NCBI RefSeq assembly: GCF_000004075.3
Contig: NC_026661.2
Coordinates: forward strand, 5,540,058 to 5,604,057
DNA: 64,000 nt
DNA from: Cucumis sativus
Taxonomy: Eukaryota; Streptophyta; Magnoliopsida; Cucurbitales; Cucurbitaceae
Reading direction: 5' to 3'
The notes beneath the pieces were generated by a model. It worked only from the letters and a program-made list of their open reading frames with translations, was not told the origin of the DNA and did no database searches. Below are positions 36,864 to 49,688 of this stretch, in pieces. Position 1 is the first letter of the stretch; each line of letters opens with the position of its first letter. The position numbers and the translations under genes were made by a program.

Positions 36864-37117
36864 ATGCAAAGGGTTAACTAAGACAATGTGTTTTGGAAAA
36901 GGAAAATTCAAGTACATTGGGCTGCTTTGTGGGCTGAAGTCAATGGACCTTATTGGAATCGAGAGTGTTTCAAAGCCGAAGGGGAGGATTTCTTTTTCAA
37001 CATTGAAGTGCAGAATGTTGGGGATTGTTTGCAATTAAAAAGAGAAAAAAGAGAAAGGGGCCTTGATCATGTTTGTAAGCATACCTTGAGGACAAGGTGT
37101 TTTGAAGGATCGGGTAA

Positions 37118-37387
37118 TGTTAGATACCTAGATTAGTATAAGGTTAAGGGTATAAGGGTAATTGGATATTTAGAAAGTTACTAGTAGGTATTATGTAACT
37201 GTGGTTACATCTTATTATAAATGGAGGGAGGGTAAGTGAGGGGAGAATTCTGGGGAGTGATCTAGGGCTTGGGTGAGAGTACTCAAGAGGGAGGTTCCAA
37301 GTGCATTATACTTGGTTTTATCTTGTATTTTCTTATAGTTCATTATAATAAATTAAGATCTTGTTCTTGTTAGGAAGTATCCTAACA
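37118..37387 (+). repeat. Right LTR of the decayed gypsy-like element
   Basis: 270 bp, TGTTAG...CCTAACA. The preceding GAAGGATCGGG resembles a polypurine tract. Homologous to 33092-33386. Confidence 0.65.
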
Positions 37388-39722
37388 GAACACCTCTAGA
37401 AGGTCTCATGTTAGCGATGATAATCTGCGTTAAGTGTGTATTTGTAGGAGTTCTTCTCCCGAGCATCTATGGTTGATATTCTTTACCTTTCAATATATCA
37501 AAGCCAAGGATTCTTTTGCATTTCTCTATGCTTTTTCTTTACCCATTTCTGCTTTTTTCAGTTATATTTGAGAGTAGTATTTCATTTCTTTCATGTGAAA
37601 TGTTGAACTTCAGTAGTATGGAGAGTGGAACGTAATATCTTACCTTTTATATTAGTAAACTTGATTTTAAGCAATGTGTTTTTGAAGATTTTATGTTGTA
37701 GAATGTTTTTTGTTCTTCAAGCTACTGTTCTTAACTTTATTTTCTCCTGTTAATGTTCTCAATGATTATCGAGCATATGCATTACCATGTGACTTCAAGC
37801 GTGTCAGTGTGCTCTTGCTCATAATTTTTACTATATCTTGTTACTAAAATTGCAAGTTAATTGCAAATTACTCAGAGCTTGGATTTTCTCCTCCAGTTGG
37901 TTAAAGGAAAGCTACCGGGAAGGCAGATTTGTTGGTAAGTTCGAATGGCTTGATAGTATCAAAGTGTAATGTATTTTCTTCCACTTATGTTTTTCATCCT
38001 ACCTAATTTTTGTGATTGATTAATTCCTTATTGATCTGCAGACGAGTTGCCTTACATACTAAATGATGATGACTACATATCGAAGTATCGAGCTAGCCTA
38101 AAAGCTGCAATTCTCAGGGCAAAAGCATGTCTTGGAGCTTTATTTGAAGGGTATGATGTTTGCATATCAGCTCACGCTCAACCACCACCTAAAACTCTAT
38201 CCCCGATAGTCAAGTCAGCCGGTGGAAATGTAAGTTCTCTATTATTGTACAAAACTCGAGTACTAGGTTTGGTTCTCTTTATTACATATACAACCACTAT
38301 AATATGGCTATCCTCGCATCTAATGAAGACGTGAAGTTCTCAACAAACAAGTGATAGAACTAAGTCATGCACAGCGGAAAAAGAATCGAATTTCTACCCT
38401 AATTGCCACAATTAACATGTAACCATAAACTAATCAAATTAGGGTTTTAGGAAATATTATCTTTGAAGCTTTCAAAAAGTTTGATATCTTCTTACCAATT
38501 CAAGCCGAGACCACCACAAGTACTCAACTGATAAAAGAGGCAAAAGTCCTTCAACATTTGAAAACACCTCTATTTATAACCTAATTACATGCAAAAATGC
38601 ATGTAATTCATTTGCCAAATCTCAACACTAATGTTCACTAACAATTAGTGGAACTTAGTGGGCTAGGTGTCTATATCTCATATAGCCACATATCCCACTA
38701 AGATTTAGTGGGATTATCCAACAAAATGTTGGATTTTCCCACTAACTTAGTCCAAGGGTAAAATGGTCATTAGATATTTCTAGTCAAAAGTCAAACTTTG
38801 ACTTTTCTAAGTCAAAAGTCAATATTTTGACTTTTTACCATTTTGTCCATCTTGACTAATTCCAACCTCCCGAGCATGAATCCACATTCATTTTCCAAAA
38901 TTCAAATCACATTTGAATATAAGGTCGGTCAAAGTTTGACTTTTCAAAGTCAAAAGTCAACATTTTGACTTTTTACAATTTTTGACACAATTCCATCAAT
39001 TCCGAGCTTCTTAGTATGAATCCGCATTCATACTTATAGTATGAAAAACATGAAGCTCCTTTTCTAATTAGAAGACCGACGACTATATCACTATACTTGT
39101 CGGTTTCTCTTTCTTCTCCCAATTCGAACAATTCGACTTATTTCATCACACAGTTCTAAGTTTAATCCATATGAGCTAGTAGAGTAACCTAATGGACCTA
39201 TAGATCATGGGCTCCAACGATTCAAGATTAACTAGCTAAACTCTTTTAGATAGAGTTAATCAACTTTCATTAACTAACGGGTCATTCCACTAAAGTCCCG
39301 TAGTTGCATTCCCCTCACTATAGATATATTTATGTCCATTTGATAAAACCATAATCGGTAAGTTAATCCTTCACAGGTTGCTCGTAACCTTGGCTGGGTT
39401 AAAATACCGTTTTACCCCAAGATTACATCTTGCTCCTTAAGTCCCACTAATCCCTATTGAACAATTGGTTTAAGGTTCAACCTATAAACTTAATTCCTCT
39501 CGGGCCAATGAGAGGGTGGGCCCCATGTTCAAGACTTGGATTCAGTGCTTAAGAACAATCTATCTACTAACCCTAAAGCGGGTAGGAGTGAATTTCATTT
39601 TGTACCCTATGTTCCCAGCTATCCACTCGATCTTACCCCTGAAATGGGAGGCTTATTGGGCCAACGCTGATGAGCTGCCCTCACCTATGCAAATCTAAGG
39701 ATAATGTAATGCCCAAAGAAAA

Positions 39723-39727
<5 letters not shown>

Positions 39728-39768
<41 letters not shown>
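39728..39768. repeat. (TA)n microsatellite in gypsy LTR
   Basis: About 20 TA units here against far fewer at the matching place in the 3' LTR (46571-46586). It expanded or contracted after insertion, or differs through assembly. Confidence 0.85.
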
Positions 39769-39770
<2 letters not shown>

Positions 39771-41119
39771 TTTATTTTTATATATATTATTTTAATATTA
39801 AAAAATTTCTTTATTATTTTTCTTTTCTTCTTTTCTTTTTCTTTTCTTTTCTCCTTCTTCTTCTGCGTGCGCGCCGATCCCTTCCCCCTTCTCTCTCGTT
39901 CGCAAACCGTCGCCTCCCTTCCCTTCCGTTTTTCTTTCCGCCGCAACACCACCTCTATCTTCTTCTTCCCGTCCCGCCGCAGCCAACCGCAGCCAGCCGC
40001 CGATCCTTTCCTTCCATTTTCTTCTTCCATCCGCAGCCCCGCGCGAAGCAAGACCGCGCCGCTGCCAGTCCAGATCTGCGGTGCCGTTGCTCTTTCGTCG
40101 CTGCCCAACCGTCTCAGCCGGTTCTGTCTCTGTCGAAGCCACGGTTCTGCAACCGTCTCCGCCGTCTTTATCTCCGTCCGCAAGGCAAGTCGCACGCCTC
40201 AGTCACGAACAGCCTCGCCGACGCAGGTCACGCCGCATCGCACGAAGTCGGCTACGTTGCTGGGCTACTCCCGTCTGCGCGTAACTGCTGTTGAACGTCC
40301 GAACCGTTCTGCCTTCGTCGATACCCGCTGTCCCATTTACGAATCGCGGACCAGTTCGCGTGCAAAAGTGTTTTGCACGATGTCTTTTGTGTAGATCCTG
40401 CGGCAACTTCTATTTAACGTCGATTGTCAAAGTCTTGTTACAAGATATTGGTAAGGATGAGATTGTTCGGTAATAAGGTCTTACATTTGTAAATACATTA
40501 AGATGTGATGTTGTTTAATTGGTTGAATTGATCTTTGTTCTTGAAGGCGACATCGGTGATTTGGAGTTAGTGTCCTTGAGTTACGCCTTAAGCTTTGTTG
40601 GAGTTCGATTCTTTACTCTTGGGGTTTGTTTGTTGAAGTTAGTTCGACTAAGGAATTTTACATAAAGATCCAGGTAAGGGATTTTCTACTGGACTCAATT
40701 GTGATTGTGAACTGTGTATGTATGTGTTGAATGTATACTGGGGTGACTGAAAATATATATGAATGTATATGAATTGAAGTAGACTTGACGTCGAATGTAT
40801 GTCGTGATTGTCATGGAATCTATATATAAATGTGTGTATGTGGACAGGACGGAGATTGTAGATTGTGTTGTATGAGATTCTCGTTTAGATTGGGTGTATG
40901 ATTACGCTAAAGTATGACTGTGTGCTGGTGAACTGAGGGGTGCATTGACTGTATAGTGATTGACTGATGTATTAGCATATTATTGACAGACATATGACTG
41001 TGAAAATAAGTTGACTGTTAGGATGTTGAAGAAAGAACTTTGTTTTGAAGTAACTGAAAGATGGGTTGAATGGAATGAGGGGATAAATTGTTAGGTTGTA
41101 TTGGGATGTTTACCTTGTA

Positions 41120-41277
41120 GGTGTCCCACGGGATCACCAATTTATTTTGCACCTTCGGGAGCATTTGACTGATATGTGTTTCTGCAGAACACTACTGATA
41201 TGTACGTCCCTCGGGGCGTTAGACTGATATGTACGTCCTTCGGGGCGTTAGACTGAATGTGTATCCTACGGGATCAC
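41120..41277 (+). repeat. Array of six short hairpins in gypsy 5' LTR
   Basis: Six inverted repeats: 41120-41138, 41150-41164, 41176-41192, 41204-41219, 41233-41248 and 41259-41277. Most of the later ones are separated by a GACTGATAT-like linker. Several have loops of the C(UUCG)G or C(UACG)G kind. The array recurs at 47934-48093, at 52392-52555, and reversed at about 55255-55465. Confidence 0.75.
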
Positions 41278-41698
41278 AAGACTGCGACTGTACAGGGTGT
41301 CCCAATAGAACTTTAACAATTTATTTTCCCCTGACGAGACCAGTAGAGGGTCTCTTACTGAGTATTTAAAACTCACCCTTCTTATGTTTAATTTTCAGGC
41401 AAAGGTAATAAAGGCGGCAAACCGGCGAGGGGCAGGAAGGAAGCGTGATGCCATAGGAAACGTGTTTTTGCTTCCGCTTATGGGTTCTTGTGAGGTTTAA
41501 AATGAATTGAAATTTAGTTTACAAACGTTTGTTGTAAATAGTACTATTTTATGTTTTCTTGAATGTTTAAAAATCAGGCCTGACTTGAAGATGTTTTTTT
41601 TTTTATTTGTTTACGTTTTGTTTTATATTAATCAAAGTCTTTATTTGTTAAAAAAATTAACGATCTCGACTTACTTAGAAAAGTTGGGTCGTTACAGT

Positions 41699-41710
41699 TG
41701 GTATCAGAGC
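41699..41710 (+). other. Primer binding site of gypsy element
   Basis: TGGTATCAGAGC, two bases after the LTR end, complementary to initiator tRNA-Met. Confidence 0.9.
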
Positions 41711-41933
41711 CTAAGTTTTAGGTTCTGTAGACTGACTTACGATGTAAGTCTATGTTTTTGTGTTCCTATGGCTAACGCGACCCTTCGTCTCTCGTCAGGT
41801 ATGCTTGATGCTTATATGTATGGTTTATTTGCATGACCTTGCCTAAATTAAACTAGATTGCATGACGATAAAGACTTGCTTATGTTATGATTAAGATTTT
41901 GTTAAAGAGTGTTGTTGGTGGATAATAGGAATT

Positions 41934-44900
41934 ATGCCGCCAAGGGAAGGTGTACGTAGAGGAGGTCGTAGAGGCCGAGGTAGAGGAAGGAGGCCGAGGT
42001 AGAGGAGCAGGTCGTAATCAGCCTACTGAGGGTCAAGCTGAACAGCGAATTCCTGCTGCACCCGTGACTCACGTTGAGTTTGATGCACTGTCTGCTCACA
42101 TGGAGCAGAGGTTTACAGAACTTATGACAGCTATAGCTCAAAACCAGCAGGCACCTGCGTGTTCCACCTGCACCTGTAGTTCCCCTGCACCAGCAGCCCC
42201 TCCTGCACAAGATTACCGAACCAACTTTCTGCTGAGGCGAAACATTTGAGGGACTTTCGGAAGTATGACCCTCAGACGTTTGATGGGTCACTGGAGGATC
42301 CTACTAAAGCTGAAATGTGGTTGTCCTCTGTGGAAACCATATTTAATTACATGAGATGTCCCGAGGAGCACAGAGTTCAGTGTGCTGCTTTTCTACTGAG
42401 GGACAGAGGCATTATCTGGTGGAGGACTACAATGCGCATGCTAGGTGGAGATGTGAGGCAAATTACCTGGGATCAGTTTAAGGACTGCTTCTATACCAAG
42501 TTTTTCTCGGCTAACCTTAGAGACGCCAAAAGCCAGGAATTCTTGGAGTTGAAGCAAGGATATATGACAGTCGAGGAGTACGACCAGGAGTTTGATATGC
42601 TGTCACGTTTTGCCCCTGAGCTTGTTAGTAATGAGCAGGCTAGAGCTGATAGGTTCGTCAAGGGATTGAGAGATGAAATTAGGGGTTTTGTGCGAGCACT
42701 AAAGCCCACTACCCAAGCTGAAGCACTGCGTCTGGCAGTGGATATGAGCATTGGGAAGGATGAAATACAGCCAAGGAGCTTTGATAAGGGATCGTCGTCG
42801 GGTCAAAAGAGAAAAGTAGAGCAGAGAACTGTAGGAGTTCCTCAGAGGAACTTGAGACCAGGCGATCCTTTTCGCAGTTTCCAGCAGAGTTCTGGCGGGC
42901 AGGAGACACTACTCGAGAGAGGCCAGTATGTAATACGTGTGGGAAACGCCACCTGGGTCGTTGTTTGATGGGAACGAGAGTCTGTTATAAGTGCAAGCAA
43001 GAGGGACACATGGCTGATAGGTGTCCCTTGAGATCTACTGGGGCTGGATCGAGCAGTCAGGGAGAGAGACCTCCACAGCGGGGTACAATCTTTGCCACTA
43101 ATAGATCAGAGGCAGAGAAGGCCGGCACAGTAGTGACAGGTACATTACCAGTGTTAGGGCATTTTGCCTTGACCTTGTTTGACTCGGGATCTTCTCATTC
43201 ATTTATTTCATCGCTTTTTGTGACGCATGCATGCTTAGAGGTGGAACCCTTAGACTATGTTTTGTCAGTGTCTACACCGTCTGGAGAAATTATGTTGTCT
43301 AAGGAAAAGATTAAAGCATGTGAAATTGAGATAGCTGGTCGTGTGCTGGACGTAACCTTGTTGGTATTAGATATGCGTGACTTTGATGTAATTTTAGGTA
43401 TGGATTGGCTAGCTACTAATCATGCTAGTATTGATTGTTCTCGTAAGGAAGTTGTGTTCAGTCCCCCTACTGCATCTAGCTTTAAATTCAAGGGGTAGGA
43501 ACAGTAGTACTGCCTAAAGTAATCTCAGCTATGAAAGCTAGTAAACTACTCAACCAGGGTACTTGGAGTATTTTGGCAAGTGTGGTGGATACTAGGGAAG
43601 GTGAGACTTCTTTAACTTCAGAACCTGTGGTAAGAGAATACCCAGATGTATTTCCAAAAGATCTTCCAGGACTACCGCCACATAGAGAGGTTGATTTTGC
43701 CATTGAGTTGGAGCCAAAACTACTCCTATTTCTAGAGCCCCTTATAGGATGGCTCCTGCTGAGTTGAAAGAACTGAAGGTACAGTTACAGGAATTGCTTG
43801 ACAAAGGCTTTATTCGACCTAGTGTGTCACCTTGGGGTGCACCAGTATTGTTTGTGAAGAAGAAGGATGGGTCGATGCGTCTTTGCATTGCTATAGAGAG
43901 TTGAATAAAGTAACAGTCAAGAACATATATCCTTTACCCAGAATCGATGATATGTTCGATCAGTTACAGGGAGCCACGGTGTTCTCTAAGATTGACTTAC
44001 GGTCAGGTTATCACCAGTTGAGGATTAGAGACCGTGATATTCCTAAGACTGCTTTTCGTTCGAGTATGGACATTATGAATTCATAGTAATGTCTTTTGGT
44101 TTGTCTAGTGCACCTGCTGTATTTATGGATTTGATGAACAGGGTGTTTAAGGATTTCTTGGACACTTTTTGTGATAGTCTTCATTGATGATATTTTGGTT
44201 TATTCCAAGACTGAAGCCGAACATGAGGAACACTTACATAAGGTGTTAGAGACTCTTCGAGTCAATAAACTGTATGCTAAGTTCTCTAAGTGCGAATTTT
44301 TGTTGAAGCAGGTGGCTTTTCTTGTCATGTGGTTTCCAGTGAGGGAGTTTCAGTAGACCCTGCAAAGATAGAAGCGGTTACCAGTTGGTCTCGACCCTCT
44401 ACAGTTAGTGAGGTTCGTAGTTTTCTGGGTTTAGCAGGGTACTACCGGAGGTTTGTGGAGGATTTTTTCACGTTTGGCTACTCTTTGACTCAGTTGACAA
44501 GGAAGGGAACTCCGTTTGTTTGGAGTCCAGCTTGCGAGGACAGTTTTCAGAACTTAAAGCAAAGGTTAGTTACTGCACCGGTCCTTACTGTACCAGATGG
44601 ATCTGGAAGTTTTGTGATTTACAGTGATGCTTCCAAGAAAGGACTAGGTTGTTTTGATGCAGAAAGGTAAGGTGGTTGCTTATGCTTCTCGTCAGTTGAA
44701 GAGTCACGAGCAGAACTACCCCACACATGATTTGGAGTTGGCAGCAGTGGTTTTTGCATTGAAGATATGGAGACATTACTTGTACGGTGAAAAGATACAA
44801 ATCTTTACTGACCATAAGAGCCTAAAGTACTTCTTCACTCAGAAGGAGTTGAATATGAGACAGCGAAGGTGGCTCGAGTTGGTAAAAGATTATGACTGTG

Positions 44901-46512
44901 AGATATTGTACCATCCTGGTAAGGCGAATGTGGTGGCTGATGCTCTTAGTAGAAAAGTATCACATTCGGCAGCACTCATTACTAGACAGGTACCATTGCA
45001 TCGAGACTTGGAGAGAGCTGAGATTGTAGTGTCTGTGGGGAGAGTCACTCACAGCTGGCTCAATTAACGGTGCAACCGACTCTGAGGCAGAAGATTGTTG
45101 ATGCTCAGAGTAGTGATCCTTATTTGATGGAGAGACGTCGCCTTGTTGAAACAGGGCAGATTGATGAGTTCTCCATATCCTCTGATGGTGGGTTGATGTT
45201 TGAAAGACGTTTGTGTGTGCCAGCGAACAGTACAGTTAAGATTGACTTACTAGATGAAGCCCATAATTCCCCATTTTCAATGCATCCTGGTAGCACGAAA
45301 ATGTATCAGGATTTAAAACGATTTTACTGGTGGCGGAATATGAAAAGGGAAGTGGCGGAATTTGTTAGTAAGTGTCTAGTATGTCAGCAAGTTAAGGCAC
45401 CTAGACAGAAACCAGCAGGTTTGTTACAACCCTTAAGTGTGCCAGAGTGGAAGTGGGAGAATGTGTCGATGGATTTTATTTCAGGGCTGCCTAAGACCCT
45501 GAAGGGTTTCACAGTGATTCTGGTTGTCATAGACAGGCTTACGAAATCGGCACATTTTGTACCAGGAAAATCCACTTATACTGCTAGTAAGTGGGCAGAG
45601 TTGTATTTAACTGAGATTGTGAGACTGCATGGAGTACCTGTATCGATTGTTTCTGATAGGGATGCACGGTTTACTTCCATGTTTTGGAAGGGACTTAAGA
45701 CTGCTATGGGTACGAGATTGGATTTTAGTACAGCCTTTCATCCACAGACTGATGGTCAAACTGAACGTTTGAACCAAGTTTTAGAGGATATGCTACGAGC
45801 TTGTGTTATAGAGTTTCCAGGTAGTTGGGACTCTCATCTACATTTGATGGAGTTTGCTTATAACAACAGTTTCCAGGCTACCATCGGTATGGCACCATTT
45901 GAGGCTTTGTATGGCAAATGTTGTAGAACCCCTGTTTGTTGGAGTGAGGTTGGTGAACATAGATTGATGGGACCTGAATTAGTTCGGTCTACTAATGAGG
46001 CTATTCAAAAGATTAGAGCACGTATGCAAACAGCGCAGAGTAGACAGAAGAGTTATGCGGATGTACGGCGAAAAGACCTTAAGTTCGATGTGGGAGAAAA
46101 GGTATTCTTGAAGGTAGCACCTATGAAGGGTGTCATGCGTTTTGAGAAGAAAGGAAAGTTAAGTCCTCATTTTGTTGGACCATTTGAGATCTTAGAGAGG
46201 GTTGGTGTTGTGGCGTATCGCTTGGCATTACCACCATCTCTCTCTGCAGTTCATAATGTTTTCCATGTTTCGATGTTGAGGAAGTATGTGGCCGATACAT
46301 CTCATGTAGTGGACTATGAACCCTTGGAGATTGATGAGCATTTGAGCTATGTAGAACAACCTGTGGAGATTCTGGCTAGAGAGGTAAAGATGCTTCGTAA
46401 TAGAAGCATTCCATTAGTAAAGGTTTTGTGGCAGAATCATCGAATTGAAGAGGCGACATGGGAGCGAGAAGAAGAGATGAGGACTCGTTATCCAGAGTTA
46501 TTTCAGGATTAG
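41934..46512 (+). pseudogene. Ty3/gypsy gag-pol with multiple frameshifts
   Basis: Gag begins at 41934 (MPPREGVRRGGRRGRGRG) and its retrotrans_gag core is open at 42246-42968. A zinc knuckle lies at 42983-43024, protease FDSGSSHSF near 43180, and RT FIDD near 44180 with LRSGYHQ upstream. RNase H YSDAS is near 44620 and ADALSRK near 44940. Integrase is open at 45070-46512 with an HHCC region, MDFISGLP, SDRDARFTS, the final catalytic Glu in TDGQTERLNQ, and a C-terminal chromo-like tail. At least nine frame changes separate these blocks, most being single-base changes in short homopolymers, so no full polyprotein can be read from this assembly. Confidence 0.92.
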
Positions 46513-46536
46513 AACTTTCGAGGACGAAAGTTTCTT

Positions 46537-46549
46537 AAGGAGGGAAGAA
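46537..46549 (+). other. Polypurine tract of gypsy element
   Basis: AAGGAGGGAAGAA directly precedes the 3' LTR. Confidence 0.85.
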
Positions 46550-48511
46550 TGTAATGCCCAAAGAAAAGGTAAATATATATATATATATTTATATATATTA
46601 TTTTAATATTAAAAAAATTTCTTTATTATTTTTCTTTTCTTCTTTTTCTTTTTCTTTTCTTTTCTCCCTTCTTCTTCTGCGTGCGCGCCGATCCTTCCCC
46701 TTCTCTCCCGTTCGCAAACCGTCGCCTCCCTTCCCTTCCGTTTTTCTTTCCGCCGCAACCACCACCTCTATCTTCTTCTTCCCGTCCCGCCGAGCAACCG
46801 CAGCCAGCCGCCGATCCTTTCCTTTCATTTTCTTCTTCCGCCCGCAGCGCCGCCGCGAAGCAAGACCGCGCCGCTGCCAGTCCAGATCTGCGGCGCCGTT
46901 GCTCTTTCGCCGCTGCCAACCGTCTCAGCCGGTTCTGTCTCTGTCGAAGCCACGGTTCTGCAACCGTCTCCGCCGTCTCTATCTCCGTCCGCGAGGCAAG
47001 TCGCACGCCTCAGTCACGAACAGCCTCGCCGACGCAGGTCACGCCGCATCGCACGAAGTCGGCTACGTTGCCGAGCTACTCCCGTCCGCGCGTAACTGCT
47101 GTTGAACGTCCGAACCGTTCTGCCTTCGTCGATACCCGCTGTCCCATTTACGAATCGCGACCAGTTCGCGTGCAAAAGTGTTTTGCACGATGTCTTTTGT
47201 GTAGATCCTGCGACAACTTCTATTTAACGTCGATTGTCAAAGTCTTGTTACAAGATATTGGTAAGGATGAGATTGTTCGGTAATAAGGTCTTACATTTGT
47301 AAATACATTAAGATGTGATGTTGTTTAATTGGTTGAATTGATCTTTGTTCTTGAAGGCGACATCGGTGATTTGGAGTTAGTGTCCTTGAGTTACGCTTAA
47401 GCTTTGTTGGAGTTCGATTCTTTACTCTTGGGGTTTGTTTGTTGAAGTTAGTTCGACTAAGGAATTTTACATAAAGATCCAGGTAAGGGATTTTCTACTG
47501 GACTCAATTGTGATTGTGAACTGTATGTGTGTTGAATGTATACTGTGGGCTGACTGAAAATATATATGAATGTATATGAATTGAAGTAGACTTGACGTCG
47601 AATGTATGTCGTGATTGTCATGGAATCTATATATAAATGTGTGTATGTGGACAGGACGGAGATTGTAGATTGTGTTTGTATGAGATTCTCGTTTAGATTG
47701 GGTGTATGATTACGCTAAAGTATGACTGTGTGCTGGTGAACTGAGGGGTGCATTGACTGTATAGTGGATTGACTGATGTATTAGCATATTATTGACAGAC
47801 ATATGACTGTAGTAAAATAAGTTGACTGTTAGGATGTTGAAAGAAAGAACTTTGTGACTTGAAGTAACTGAAAGATGGGTTGAATGGAATGAGGGGATAA
47901 ATTGTTAGATTGTATTGGGATGTTTACCTTGTAGGTGTCCCACGGGATCACCAATTTATTGTGCACCTTCGGAGCATTTGACTGATATGTGTTTCTGCAG
48001 AACACTAGACTGATATGTACGTCCCTCGGGGCGTTAGACTGATATGTACGTCCCTCGGGGCGTTAGACTGAGATGTGTATCCTACGGGATCACAAACTGC
48101 GACTGTACAGGGTGTCCCAATAGAACTTTAACAATTTATTTTCCTCTGACGAGACCAGTAGAGGGTCTCTTACTGAGTATTTAAAATACTCACCCTTCTT
48201 ATGTTTAATTTTCAGGCAAAGGTAATAAAGGCGGCAAACAGGCGAGGGGCAGGAAGGAAGCGTGATGCCATAGGAAACGTGTTTTTGCTTCCGCTTATGG
48301 GTTCTTGTGAGGTTTAAAATGAATTGAAATTTAGTTTACAAACGTTTGTTGTAAATAGTACTATTTTATGTTTTCTTGAATGTTTAAAAATCAAGCCTGA
48401 CTTGAAGATGTTTTTTTTTATTTGTTTACGTTTTGTTTTATATTAATCAAAGTCTTTATTTGTTAAAAAAATTAACGATCTCGACTTACTTAGAAAAGTT
48501 GGGTCGTTACA
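46550..48511 (+). repeat. 3' LTR of Ty3/gypsy element
   Basis: 1962 bp, near-identical to the 5' LTR apart from the (TA)n tract and small indels. Hairpin array at 47934-48093. Confidence 0.93.
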
Positions 48512-48980
48512 GATAATCTCGTGTGAACAGGAGTTCATAGTTAACTGAGGATTAAGGCTAAGTTACCTAGGTCATCAATAATTGAGATAGTCAGTTTTAA
48601 GCAGTAAACGGTGTTATAACGTAAAAAAGACTAATTCATGGTTCAGTCTTATGTAAACACTTTACATAGGATGCCCCCACTTTCATGTCTCTACATGAAC
48701 GATTAGGATCACCTCGTTTGTACTACAAAGTGGGCCGCATCCATAGTTTCTCTAAATAAGGCGCCCAACCTTTATTTCATATACTATAGACTATTTAGGC
48801 TATATACTCGAACTTGATCCACGTTTATGTTTACACATAAAGTTCAAGTTTATTCAAAAATAGCCTTGGAACTTGATTTATTGGATTTAAGATTATAATA
48901 TTTAATTTCTCAATAACAACTTTATTGAAGAGAATATGATTACAAACTACGAGTTTTAGGACAAAAATTCCAACAACAAG

Positions 48981-49688
48981 CACGTATACGAATTCTAGAC
49001 ATGGGTCAATAAATCATAGACATGGTGACGTGTCATTTTTTTCTAAAAAATATAGGATAGTGCTAGAACACAGTTTTAATATATATAATTTAAAAAGTAT
49101 GTATCATATTTATATAGAAATTCAAAGTCAATAAGTTTATGTATTTATATGCTTAAAAATAAGCTTGTCCTTCACTCAAAACTTATTCAAAGCCAAGAGT
49201 TTAATATGTGTGTGTGACCAATCTTGACCTTTATTGCATTGGAATACTTGTTGTCTAACACATCTACTGTACTAACTAGTGTTCAACACGTGTTCTCCGA
49301 GTGTTCCATACATATTGTTTATTGATACACTAGCCAAACTTGAGTGTATGTGCTTCTTAAGTCTCTAATATTTATGTTTGTTTTGATCCTAGGAATTGAG
49401 CATGTAATGTAAAAAGTCTATGCACAAGGGTCATATGGCCATCTCCGTGTTTCTTTAATTATCAAATTTGTTCAAGTTTTTAATTGTCTCTAGATCGAAA
49501 TCTGGAGTTATTTTTTGTGATTTGGTGTACAAATACATACATCCATGTTTCTAATTATGATTAGATTGTTTTCTGGTCGCAACATTTTATTGTTTCTAAT
49601 TATGATAGGGTGAATTCTTGCAATTTCCTTGTAGTATATACATAATTTTTTCTCTCATTTGGCAAATTCATTATGCTTGAAAATTTAG
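48981..49688. other. Right end of BRCT intron 3
   Basis: AT-rich, no element recognised. The acceptor TTTAG at 49684-49688 leads in frame into the last BRCT exon. Confidence 0.4.

Larger units (their letters stand above)
33092..37387 (+). mobile_element. Decayed Ty3/gypsy-like element in BRCT intron 1
   Basis: A left LTR region (33092-33820) is followed by a PBS-like TGGTATCAGAG (33824) and broken gag sequence (about 33840-34480). The 270-bp LTR at 37118-37387 matches 33092-33386. The left side carries 430 extra bases that could instead be a separate LTR (33379-33820, TGTTAGG...CTTAACA). A solo Copia LTR interrupts the interior. Outer flanks GAATT and GAACA do not match. Confidence 0.65.
39705..41696 (+). 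repeat. 5' LTR of Ty3/gypsy element
   Basis: 1992 bp, TGTAATGCCC...GTCGTTACA. It has a (TA)n tract at about 39728-39768, longer than in the 3' LTR, then a pyrimidine-rich stretch and a GC-rich block. A hairpin array lies at 41120-41277. Confidence 0.93.
39705..48511 (+). mobile_element. Full-length Ty3/gypsy retrotransposon, chromovirus-like
   Basis: 8.8 kb with LTRs 39705-41696 and 46550-48511, PBS, gag, protease, RT, RNase H, integrase and PPT. A perfect 5-bp duplication GATAA lies at 39700-39704 and 48512-48516. Integrase following RNase H defines Ty3/gypsy. The end WEREEEMRTRYPELF suits the Tekay/Del chromodomain group. LTRs look nearly identical, so the insertion is young, yet pol is frameshifted repeatedly. 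Confidence 0.95.
38352..48975 (-). mobile_element. Solo Copia-family LTR, split by gypsy insertion
   Basis: The minus-strand LTR lies in two parts, 38352-39704 and 48517-48975, with outer ends TGATAG and CCAACA. Perfect 5-bp duplication ACAAG at 38347-38351 and 48976-48980. Compared with other copies it lacks roughly 150 bp near 38530. The Ty3/gypsy element at 39705-48511 is inserted in it. It lies in intron 3 of the BRCT gene. Confidence 0.93.

Noticed and set aside
39867-40394. Ser/Arg-rich 175-residue open frame, with a counterpart at 46554-47283
   Set aside because: It is LTR leader sequence; frames differ between the two LTRs because of indels, and nothing resembles a known protein.
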